Program-made: the position numbers and the translations under genes | Part shown: positions 1 through 10,700 of the stretch, in pieces | Layout of the letters: each line of letters starts with the position of its first letter | Position numbering within the stretch: the stretch's first letter is position 1 | Assembly (NCBI RefSeq): GCF_007752935.1 | Contig: NZ_CP036319.1 | Location: forward strand, 2,604,001 to 2,668,000 | Source: Crateriforma conspicua | Lineage (GTDB): Bacteria; Planctomycetota; Planctomycetia; Pirellulales; Pirellulaceae | Direction of reading: 5' to 3' | Length of the DNA: 64,000 nt | The notes under the pieces: model-generated | The model's input: only the letters and a program-made list of their open reading frames with translations | The model's database searches: none | Told to the model about the DNA's origin: nothing

Positions 1-1464
1 ATGGCGGTCACGAATCGTCTTGGACACTTTCCGCAACACTTCGTCGCCGATGTGGTGCCCGTAGTTGTCGTTGACGCTTTTGAAGTGGTCATTGTCGAAC
101 ATCAGACACGCCAGCGTCGTGCCGTTGGACGTCGCGGTGCTGTACAGCGTTTCAAAGCGTTCGAAGAACGCGCGACGGTTTAGGCAGTTGGTCAGACTGT
201 CGCGAGTCGCCAGCAATTCCAGTTCGCGGTTCTTGCGTCGAATTTCATCGCGACTGGACCGCAACATCGAAAGCATGCGTTCTTGTTCGGCACGGTGGGC
301 TTCGATGTGCGTGACGTCGCGCAGGGTCACCAGCGCCCCACGCTTACTGTTGTCGCCGCCGATCGGCGCGGTGTTGACCGAAAAGACGCGGACCTCGCCG
401 CTGGAGATGCGGTACCGCTGGATCGATGTCGTGATCGATTCACTGGACTGGATACTTCGCAGCCAAGGATGTTGGTCTTCGTTGGAATCGGCATCGTGGA
501 CCCACGGCAATTCGTCGATCTTTCGGTCACGGACTTCCGACGCGACCGATCCGGTGCACGATAGAAACGCTTGGTTGGCCAAGACGATGTGCCCCTTATC
601 GTCCAGCAACAACAAGCCTTCGGCCAACGTGTCCAGCGCACCACGAACGCGATCGGGAACGACCTGCGAACCGGTAAACGCGCCCATGATTTTGGCCATC
701 ACAGTGAAGTAGGCGAACAGCCCCGCGAATCCGACATAAAGCGTCAAAGGGAACAACGATCGTGAGGTCAACGATCCCCACAAGGATGCCTGATCGCCCT
801 GGAAGGAAAACTCCACGGTTCCCCAGGGCCGACGGTTCAGTGTGATGGGGACTTCGACCGTGTTGGTGTTGACCGCCGCTGATTCGTCGCCGGTGTCCCG
901 CAGCGACTGACGGATTTCCTCGGGCAGCGACGCCAGCTTGCCCGGCAAACCGATCAAGTCGTCCCACATTTCCGTTGCGGTTTGGCGGATGCGATTCTTC
1001 GCGGTCGACAACAAACCGGAATCCACAGGTTGGTCGGGCGTTGACGCTGCGGGCGACATCATGGACGACATCGATCCCGCCGTTTGGATCGGCAATGATG
1101 AGTCGTCGGTGGTCGAATCTTGTGGGGTGGAATCGTTGCGTCCGGAATCGGCGGCCCAGAATGATTCGTGATAACCGGTGTCCAGACGCAGGATGCCTAG
1201 ATCGCTGCGGACGCCGACGGAAAGCAGTTCAGGGTTACGGTCGACCAGGGTTTTCAGGGTGCCGTCCAGGTCGGACCACTGGCCACGGCGCACCGCCATC
1301 GCCGCGTGAATCGCCACCGATTCACAATACGATTGCTTGGCTTTCGTGCGTTCGTGGTCGACGTCGGGCACGACACCAAACATTTGTGCCGATATCAACA
1401 GCCCGACGCTGACGCACGTTAGCGCAAAAGCGATGCGTAACGCTGCGAAGTACGTCCGAAACAA
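1..1464 (-). CDS. Membrane PAS-GGDEF protein (probable diguanylate cyclase), 3' part outside window
   Basis: The reading frame is open from a TTG at 1464 to the window edge (488 codons seen). I chose TTG 1464 because GGAAAGGG lies about 8 nt upstream; TTG 1470 is the alternative, and a stop at 1495-1497 closes the frame further up. Order of parts: TM helix (residues about 7-30), about 200 residues of probable periplasmic domain with no recognised fold, second TM (about 235-260), PAS domain (about 270-380, 'LDTLAEGLLLLDDKGHIVLA'), then the start of a GGDEF domain with 'TRDSLTNCLNRRAFFERFE' and the metal-site segment 'FDNDHFKSVNDNYGHHIGDE'. The GGDEF signature itself lies beyond the edge, so catalytic competence and any EAL domain cannot be judged. 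It would make or sense c-di-GMP at the inner membrane. It is on the same strand as the giant surface-protein gene and starts 270 bp after that gene's stop. Confidence 0.88.
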   Translation of the reverse strand, partial: MFRTYFAALRIAFALTCVSVGLLISAQMFGVVPDVDHERTKAKQSYCESVAIHAAMAVRRGQWSDLDGTLKTLVDRNPELLSVGVRSDLGILRLDTGYHESFWAADSGRNDSTPQDSTTDDSSLPIQTAGSMSSMMSPAASTPDQPVDSGLLSTAKNRIRQTATEMWDDLIGLPGKLASLPEEIRQSLRDTGDESAAVNTNTVEVPITLNRRPWGTVEFSFQGDQASLWGSLTSRSLFPLTLYVGFAGLFAYFTVMAKIMGAFTGSQVVPDRVRGALDTLAEGLLLLDDKGHIVLANQAFLSCTGSVASEVRDRKIDELPWVHDADSNEDQHPWLRSIQSSESITTSIQRYRISSGEVRVFSVNTAPIGGDNSKRGALVTLRDVTHIEAHRAEQERMLSMLRSSRDEIRRKNRELELLATRDSLTNCLNRRAFFERFETLYSTATSNGTTLACLMFDNDHFKSVNDNYGHHIGDEVLRKVSKTIRDRH

Positions 1465-1496
1465 TTTCAATTCCCTTTCCCGTGCGATCCGGTTTT

Positions 1497-1524
1497 ACGT
1501 TCGTTCGATGGATCGAACGAACGT
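1497..1524. repeat. Perfect 13-bp inverted repeat upstream of the GGDEF gene
   Basis: Arms 1497-1509 (ACGTTCGTTCGAT) and 1512-1524 are exact reverse complements around a 2-nt centre. The repeat sits about 33-60 bp upstream of the TTG start. No T run follows on either strand, so it does not look like an intrinsic terminator. Its position fits an operator or a transcript hairpin in the leader of the GGDEF gene; that role is inferred. Confidence 0.55.
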
Positions 1525-1733
1525 GGTTGCCCCAATTGTTTGCTTTGGCGTCGTCCGGATCAGTGACGCCAATCGTCCATGTAAGTGTTGACCTGTGTTT
1601 GGTAACCGGCGGCGTGGGAACGTCGGACATGGCCGGACAAGCGGATGCGGCGAATCGACCTTGCCGAATATTCCACCTGTGACGGCTGGTCGTCCCGGAC
1701 GCTTGAGTGGCCAAGTCCGTTCCCCGCTGACCG

Positions 1734-4700
1734 CTATTTCAAGATTTCGTCGATGCGGTCCTCGGTTTCGTCCGAACCGGCGCGGTAACCCGACAGCAGC
1801 ACCGACGGGTCGACGACTTTCCACGACGGCATGCCGGCCGCCAAGGTCGCGATCAGCATCCCGCCACGCAGGGTCCACAGGACATAACCCAACGACGCCA
1901 ATCCCAACGTGGTCGCGGCGCCGCCGACAATCACACCACCGGACTGTTCAGTCTGGTTTTCATCCTGCATCTGTTCCCACTGTTGCCAGACGACCGCGTT
2001 TTGCAGGTCCAAGGTGCGGATTCGGTCGATCAGCTGAATTTCCGTCGAACTGAATCCAAGTCTCGTATAGTCGGCGTCTTTGCCCAGACGGATCGACCCA
2101 CCGACATCGGTCGAAAAACTAGCCTGTTGGGCCAAGGAGTTTCGGACACCGATACCACCATTGCCCTTCACCGCGCTTCCACCGGTCGTGATGGTCGCCG
2201 CCGAATCTTTCGATCCGGATGAATCCTCATCGCTCGATTCACTCGATTCGGTCGGCGATGCAACACCATCGGTTGCATCGGAGATTGCCTCGCCGCCTTC
2301 GCCACCATCGCCGGATTCTGAGGAATCGTTGTCCTGGGTGTCCGTGTCGGCGTCGGTATCGGTGTCCGTATCGGTATTGTTGTCGGTGTTGCTGTCGCCG
2401 CCGTCTCCATCACCGCTGCCGCCGGTGGGCGGTGCCGCCTGGACTTCGATGGTGACCACCGTGTCACCGCTTTCCAACGATCCGTCACTGGCCCGATAGA
2501 CGAATTGGTCGGTACCAAAGTAGGCCGTTGATGGGGTGTAGACGATGGTTCCGTCGGGCTGCACCGAAACGGACCCGTGTGCCGGCGCCGTGACCAGAAC
2601 CACGTGCAACGGATCACCGTCGACGTCAAAATCGTTGTTCAGCACGCCGGGCCCGTTCAACGTTACCGGTTGGTCGACCAGCGTTTGGTATGACTCGGTA
2701 TCGGCCACCGGGGCTTCGTTGACGTCGACCACGTTGATCAGAACGGTTTCGACCAGACTGTTGAAGTTCGCATCGCTGACACGGATGTCCAGTGAATAAC
2801 TGTTCGTTGATTCAAAATCCAAGTCGGCCATCGCGAGAGTGATTTGGCCGGTGTTGGGATCGATTTGGAATCGACCCACCGCGTCACCGCTGACGATTTG
2901 CCAACTTTGCAGCATGGTGGTTGCGTCGGCGTCTTGCGCGATCATGGAACCGACCACGGTACCGGTCGGCGAATTTTCATTGATCGTCAGGACTTGCCCC
3001 GGCGTGATGACGGGGGTGAATTCATTGACGTCACCGATGGCGATATCGAACGACTGGGTGGCGACCGATCCGTCACTGCTGGACGCTTCGATGATGATGG
3101 TGCGTGTGGCACCATGGATCTCGCGGTCGATCGAAGCGGCGGTGGTGACTTGTCCGGTCACCGAATCGATCTGGAACAAGCCGTCCGGATTGCTGGTCAG
3201 TTGATAGGTGATCGTGTTGTTGGTTCCGTCCAAGTCGATCGCGTCGGCGGTGATTCCCACCGGAGTTCCGATCGGGCTGTTTTCATCGACGATGTTCGTT
3301 GCCGCATCGGAATCCGTCGGCGCGGTCACGTCGAATTCATCGGCGTCGGTGACTTGGATGGTGAATGTCGTGTCGGCGGTCGATCCGTCCGATGAATGGG
3401 CGCGGATGACGATGTCATGACTGGTGTCGGATTCGTAATCCAACAATCCACCATTGGCCACTCGCACGATACCGCTGGCCGCGTCGATCTTGAATCGTCC
3501 ACCCGCGTTGTCGGCCAGACTGTACGTCACCGTGTTGTTGGTACCGTCGGAATCGGTGGCCGATGCGGTGATCCCGACCAGCGTGTCGGTCGCCGCATTT
3601 TCAATGACACGATTGACTGATGCGTCGGTATCCGCCGGCGCGGTGACGGCGTGCTCGTTCGCATCGGTGATCGTGACGGTGAAGGTTTCAGTATAGCTTG
3701 CCCCCGCGGTGTCGGTGATTTGGACGATGATGTCGTGGCTGACCGCGGATTCATAATCCAGCAATGAAGTATCCGCCACGCTGACTTCTCCCGTCAAAGC
3801 GTCGATGGCGAATCGCCCGCCCGCGTTGTCGACCAGGCTGAACGTGGCCGAATCGGACGCGTCAACGTCGCTGGATCCGATCGTTCCGATGGGGGTGGTG
3901 TCGGCGGCGTCTTCGATCACCGACAACCCCGGATCGATCAAGTCGTGTGGGGCGTCATTGGATCCGCGGATCGTGATGGTGATCTGGGTGGTGGACGTTG
4001 CTCCCTGGGTATCACGGATGGTGTAAGTGAAGACGTCGCTGAGAGTGTCCGTGCTGGTCCGCAACGCTTGCACCGCCGGATCCAGTTCGTCCAGCTGATA
4101 GGTGTAGCTGCCGTCGGACTGGATCACCAAGTTGCCGTACAAACCGCCGACGGGCGCACCCACATTGCCGCTGGCATTGGGTTGACTTCCCACGGCCACG
4201 CCGGTCACGGTCGCGGCGTCACCCGAATCGGCGTCCGTATCGTTGTCAAAGACGTTGCCCAGCGCATCGCTGCCGGAGACCGAATTGCCGACGCCGCCCG
4301 ATTCGACCGCGGTGCCGCTGTCGACCGTTGCCACAGGCGCGTCGTTGGTTCCTGTGATGGTCACTGTGACCGTTTCGGTGTCCGACAGCGGTGTGCCGGC
4401 ATCGTCGGTGACGCTGACGGTGTAAGTCAGGATCAGCGTATCGCTGTCGGCCAAGAAATCGAACGCTTCGGTGCCACTGTTGAAATCCCAGGTCAGCGTG
4501 TCGGTCGTTTCGGTACCGTCCAAGATGGCATTGGGTGATACGGACAGGAAGCTTTGCAACGTCGGGTTGTCCAGTGCGGGTGGAACACTGCCTGCACCGG
4601 TTCCGGAAACGGCGACACTGTCAACCGATGCGGTGACTTTGTCGGTCAGGTCGGCGTCGTCAATCGTGAAGGTTCCGGTATCGGTCAGTCCCGCGTCGGC

Positions 4701-7700
4701 TTCGGTCAAGCCCGACGTGGCCGGGCCGCCCGTGATCAACGGCGAATCGTTCGTACCGGTGATTGTGACGGTAACGGTTTCGGTGTCCGACAGGGTTGCT
4801 CCCGAATCGTCGGTGGCGCTGATGGTGTAGGTCAGGATCAGCGTTTCACCGTCGGCCAGGAAGTTGAACGCTTCGGTGCCGCTGTTGAAGTTCCAGGTCA
4901 GCGTGTCCGTCGTTTCGGTGCCGTCCAATATCGCTGTCGGCGATACGGACAGGAAGCTTTGCAAGGTCGCGTTGTCCAGCGAACCGGGAACGCTGGATGC
5001 GCCGGTGCCCGAGACCGCGACGCTGTCGACGGCGGCGGTGACGTTGTCGGTTCGGTCGGCATCGCTGATCGTCTGTGTCCCGGTGTCGGTCAATCCGCTG
5101 TCGGTTTCCGTCAGGCTGGACGTGTCGGGACCGCCGGTGATGACTGGTGCGTCGCCGGTTCCGTTGACGGTGATGGTGACGTTCTGCGTGTCGGTGGAAC
5201 CTTGACTGTCGGTGACTTCGATTGTGTAAGTCAGGGTGAGCGATTCACCGCTGGCCAGGTAGTCGAACGCTTCTGCGCCGCTGTTGAAGTTCCAGGTCAA
5301 CTGATCGGACAACTCGGTCGCATCGAGCACGCCCGCCGTCGACGACATCATCGCCAGCAACGCCGCGTTGTCGCTGCCCAATCCAGCCGTAGTGGAGGAG
5401 GCGACGACTCCCGTCACACTGCTGGTGACGATATCCGTCAAATCCGAATCGCTCACCGTTAGCGTACCGCTGCTGGTCAGCGTCGTGTCGGTTTCGGTCA
5501 GCGTCTCTGCGGCACTATCACCGGTGTCGACAAAGACATCGGGCGAGTCGTTGGTTCCCGTGATGGTGACCGTGACAGTTTCGGTGTCGGACAGGGTGGA
5601 GACGGAATCGTCGGTGGCGCTGATGGTGTAGGTCAGGATCAGCGTTTCACCGTCGGCGAGGAAGTCGAACGCTTTGGCGCCGCTGTTGAAGTTCCAGGTC
5701 AGCGTGTCAGTTGTTTCGGTGCCGTCCAGGATGGCGGTGGGCGATACGGACAGGAAGCTTTGCAGGGTTGCGTTGTCGAGCGATCCGGGAACGCTGGATG
5801 CGCCGGTGCCCGAGACCGCGACGCTGTCGACGGCGGCGGTGACGTTGTCGGCGATGTCGGAATCGCTGACGGTGAAAATGCCTGAGTCGGTTAGGCCGCT
5901 GTTGGTCTCGGTTAGCGATGACGTGGCGGGACCGCCGGTAATGATCGGTGCGTCTTCGATCGAGTTGACGGTGACGTTGAAGGTCACGTCGGTGAATTCG
6001 CCGCGTGCGTCGGTGGCTCGGACGGTGATCGTGGTCGTGCCGTGTTGTTCGGCGGCGTAGTCCAGCGTCAAAGTGCCGGCACCGTTGTCGATGTTGGCGG
6101 AATCCAAGAACGCGGGACTGCTGTAGCCGATCAGGCTGTAGGTGAGCTCGTTGTCGGCATGTTCGAGGTCGCTGAACGCGGCGTCGAGATCGATGACGGT
6201 GTCGGGGGCGTCTTCGTTGACGGTGACGTCGCTGATGCTGCCGGTCGGGTTGCTGTTGAGGAAGATATCGACGGCACCGGATGGTGAGTCGTACTCGTCG
6301 TAAACGGTGAAGCCGACGGAGTCATTGAGCAAGGTGATTGCGTCGAACGTCCCGGCCAGCGTCGTCGACGTGAAGATGTCTTGCAGGTAACCGCCCGCCG
6401 TCATGCCGGTGAGGTCGAGTTCCAATTGCGCGCCAAGACCCAACGTCAATGTGCCGCCGACCGCGATCGATTCGTAAACGCTGGTGGAGGATGCCGACAA
6501 ACGCACGATCGCGTCATTGTCGAGCGTCAAATCGTTTGTGATCGCGCCCGTGCCGATCAGCAACGAGTCATCGATTACGACATCGCCGGTCGCGTTGATC
6601 GTGTGACCGTTCAAGTCCAACGTGCCCGAAATCACGTTCAGGTCTTGCGAAGTTCCGTTGAGCACCAAGTCATCGGCCAGGATCGCCGTGCCGGTGGTCT
6701 TGTCGATGTTCAGGCTTCCATCGGAAAGGTCGTCGCCGGAGATCGTTTGCGTGCCAGTTCCGTTCAGTGTGAACTGCGAGTTGCCACCGACGCTGGTGTC
6801 CGATGACGTGATGTTGCCCGCGACACGGATTTCGCCGACGTTCAGTGCGTTGACGCTGGTGATGGTCAGATCGCCGCCGACGTTCAACACGCCGGAGATG
6901 TTCTTGCTGTAATTGGAATCGAAAATGACGTCATCAAAATTGATCGACGACGCGGTGATGGTTCCCGAGTTGTTGCCGAAGGTAATCGTGTGCGTCAGAT
7001 CGGCAACGGTTCCGGCGACGTGATTCAATGTGCCGTTGATGGTCAGGTCGCTGCCGAACGTCAGCGTGCCGGACGCTTTGTTAATCGTCAGGTGTTCGGC
7101 TTTCGCGGTGCCGGTCGTTGCCGAAACGATTTGGTTGCCGGTGCCGTCGGCGATGATCATCGTCGTGCCGCTGTAGCTGTCATCGCCGTAGTTGATGTCG
7201 CCGGCGACGGTGATCTGGCCGCTGTTCAGCGTGCCCGCATTGGTGAACGTGAAGTCGCCGTCGACATCCAGCGTTCCGACAATCACGCGAGATCCCGCAA
7301 CGGTACTGTTTAGAATGACGTCGTCAAACGTTGCCGAATCGGCATCGATCGTGGTGTTGTGACCTTGGAACTCGACGACTTGACCGTTGGTGTCCCATCC
7401 GCCGGAGGTGTGAGTGAAATCGCCGCCGAGTTCGATATCGTTCAGCAAGCGAACGGTTCCGGAGGCTTTGTTGATGACCAGGTTGCCCAGTTCACCGGTA
7501 CCGCCACCGGTCGAAATCGTTTGGTCGGCGGTGCCATCAAGCGTCAATACGCTGGTGCCCGACCAAACACTGTCGATCGTCGTGATATTACCCGCCGCGG
7601 TCACGTTGCCGCCGTTAATGGTGACGGCGTTGGTGTAATTCAGGTCGCCATCGATATCGAGTCCGCCGACGATGGTGACGGTGTTGCTGTTGTTGAATTC

Positions 7701-10700
7701 GAAATCGTCAAACGTGAGTCCCGACGCGTCGACGGTTTGGCCGGTCGTTCCGGCGACGCTGACTTCGTGACCGCCAAAGTCGACGCTGCCTTGGCTGTGC
7801 GTGAAGTCACCGGCGAAAGACAGATCGCTTAGGAACGTCAACGTGCCGACGTGATCGATTTCGATGTTGTCGATCTGTGCCGACGTTTGCAAACTGCGGT
7901 CGCCGGTGCCGTCGAAGTACAGCGTCGAACCGTTGGTATTGAGCGTCCCGCCGGAGTGGATGAAGTCGTCGGCCAGGTTCAGCGTGCTGCCGGTGATCGT
8001 CAGCGTTCCGCCGGTGACGTTGATGAACCCGTCCATGTCGACGGTTTGTCCGTTGGTGTCAACGGTTCCGTCCGCAATGAGAAGGTCGCCGGTGTTGGTC
8101 AGGGTTCGATCGAACGTGAGCGTTCCGGTGTATCCCGCGTTGACTTGGATTTCGCTGATCGATCCGGCAAACGCGGCATCCAGCGTGGAGTTCTTGGTGC
8201 TGGTCGCGTCGAAGACCACGATGTCGTCGGCTTCGGGGACCAAGTCGTGGTTCCAGTTGTCCGCGTCGGTCCAGTCGTTGGTGGCTCCGCCTCCGTCCCA
8301 AACGAACACGGTTTGGCCGGGATTGACCGTGATTGCCACGGTGGTTGAATCGGTCAGGTTGCCATCGTCGACCAAGACGACCAACGATGCGCTGCCGTTG
8401 TAGCCGGCTTGCGAGTCGTAATCCAAACCGTACAGGGCCGCGTCGATGTCGGCCGTGCTGCCGCTGAACTGCAACGTGCCATCGCTGCCGTCGCCGTCGA
8501 TGACGGTCAGGCCGCTTGTTTGCGAAAGAGCGATCGCGGCGTGATCGGCGGTCACCGTGACGGTCAAATTATCACCGTCGGCATCGTCGGTGTCGAAGAC
8601 GCCTGCACCCAAGATGTCAAACGTCAGCGAACCGCCTTCGTTGACCGTTGCCGTGGCGGGACCGGTGACCGTGGGGGCATCGTTGAGATCATTGACGGAA
8701 ACCACGATGTCTTCTTCGCGGAACAGGCCACCCGAGTCGGTCGTGCGGACGCGAACGGTGTACGACGATTGGCTTTCAAAATCTAACACACCATCCGTCA
8801 GGATCAGTTGATCGCCGGAGATCGAAAAGACGCCCGCATCGGCTCCACCGACGATCGTGTAGGTCGCCGTGTCACCGGAATCGTTGTCGCTGGTCAGCAG
8901 TGTTGCGACAGCGTGACCGCCACTGGTATCGCTGTGTTCGTCGACCGAGGCTGCGTTGGGATTGAGGTCATGGGGCGTGACGTTGACATCGAATTCGTTG
9001 CCAAACTCCGACGTTCCGATTCCCGTCATCGTCGTGGTCGCAACGATTTGGTCCGTGTCGACGACGCCCGTGACCGAAAGCGTTCCGGAGAAGTTGCCGC
9101 TCGCATCGGTCGTCAGGAAGCCGAGGTATCGCTGGCCTTCCCCACCGCCATCGCTTTCGAAGAACTCGATCCGCGCGCCGGCGAAATCGCTGTCGTTCGC
9201 CGCCGCACCCACGTATCCCGACAAGCTCAGGTCTCCACCGACAAGGTTGGCTGTTTCGATGATCGGGTGATCGATGCCGTCGTTGGCCTCGGTTGCGACC
9301 AGAAAGCCGTCATTCGCGTCGATGTCGTTGTTGTCGATGCCTTCGCTGGTGTTGCCGTAAATCGAGTTCATCGAGATGACGGCGTTCTGCGCTTCTTCGT
9401 GGCCCGAACCATCGCCGCGAATGACGATCGCGTTGGAATTGGTGTGGACGACGTTGTATCGGATCGTTGTGTCGACCGAGCCGAATCCGGCGACGATCGC
9501 ACCGTAACCCGTCGTGTTGCGGACCGTGTTGTTTTCAATGGTGACGCCGGTGCGTGGACCGTAAAACGTTCCGATGCCGAAACCGGACGTGATGCCGTCG
9601 ATCAGGTTGCCCGACACTGTCGCCGCATCGCTGTAGGCACTCAAGCCGAACTGAAACGCACCGTCAATTTCATTTCCTGAAACGATCGCTCCCGTGGAAT
9701 CGGTGACGCTGAGAGCGGTTCCGACAGCAGCACCGGAAACGCCGAAGTAGTTGCCGGTAACCGAAGCCCCCGACGCTCCGCTGAACGCTGCAAAGTTGCC
9801 ACTGGTTCCGGTCTGAGCGTACCGCGTTCCGTCGGCGGAGGTGCCGACCAGAGTATCCGACATGACGGCGTTGTCGCCTTCGAAATACACGATGCCGCTG
9901 TTGGTCGTGCCGTCGGCGTCCTTACGAACCGCAACGTCACGCAGTTCCGCATCGTCGCCTGTGAAGATTAACGTGCGGACAGCATTGGCGACGCCGACCA
10001 ACTCCAGTTCGGTGCGTTCGAATTGCGAAAGCGTGACATCGTCGCCGGTGCCCAACACGCCATCGGCACCCAGTCCGACGGTTCCGCCGCTGCCGATTTG
10101 CCCGGCGTTGGAATTCAGCACGGTGGTGCCGTCGGCGGCCGAATAAGCGGTCCCGTCGATGATCGTTCCGATGTCTTCGATGTCCGCCAGCAGCGAAGTC
10201 AACTGGATCGTCCACCAATCGTTGCCACCGCCGTCGGTGTCGTTGGCGGCGACACCGGGAACGAATCGCATTTCGTTTCCGCCGGCGATCGCGTTGGCGT
10301 TATCGACAAACTGGCGGAAGCTGCCTTGAACGCTGCGTCCTTCGCCGCCCACGTCGTCGCCATCGCGAACACCGGTCACGACGTTGAAGCTGAAACCGCT
10401 ATCGATGTTCGCCGTGTCCGATCCGCTGACGGAAACTCGCGTCACGTGTTCGGCGGTCAACAGGGAACTCGCGTCATCGGAAACATCCGCCGCACGTCCA
10501 CCAAATAGTGCACCGCTGCTGCTCAGGAAACCTGCGCCGTCGGCGGCACCGGCGACGCCATAAGTTTGTTCGGCCCAGACGTCGGTTGCACTGAACGTCG
10601 CGTTCAAACCAGCCGATGGAGCAATCGTTCGTGAATCAACGATGACAAAGTACGTGTCGTCTAGCAAACTGTTGAACTGGTAGAAACCGTTGACGTCTGT

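Noticed and set aside
2330-2410. Short-period repeat as a CRISPR-like or regulatory array
   Set aside because: It is the coding DNA for the Thr-Asp linker of the giant protein; there are no spacers.
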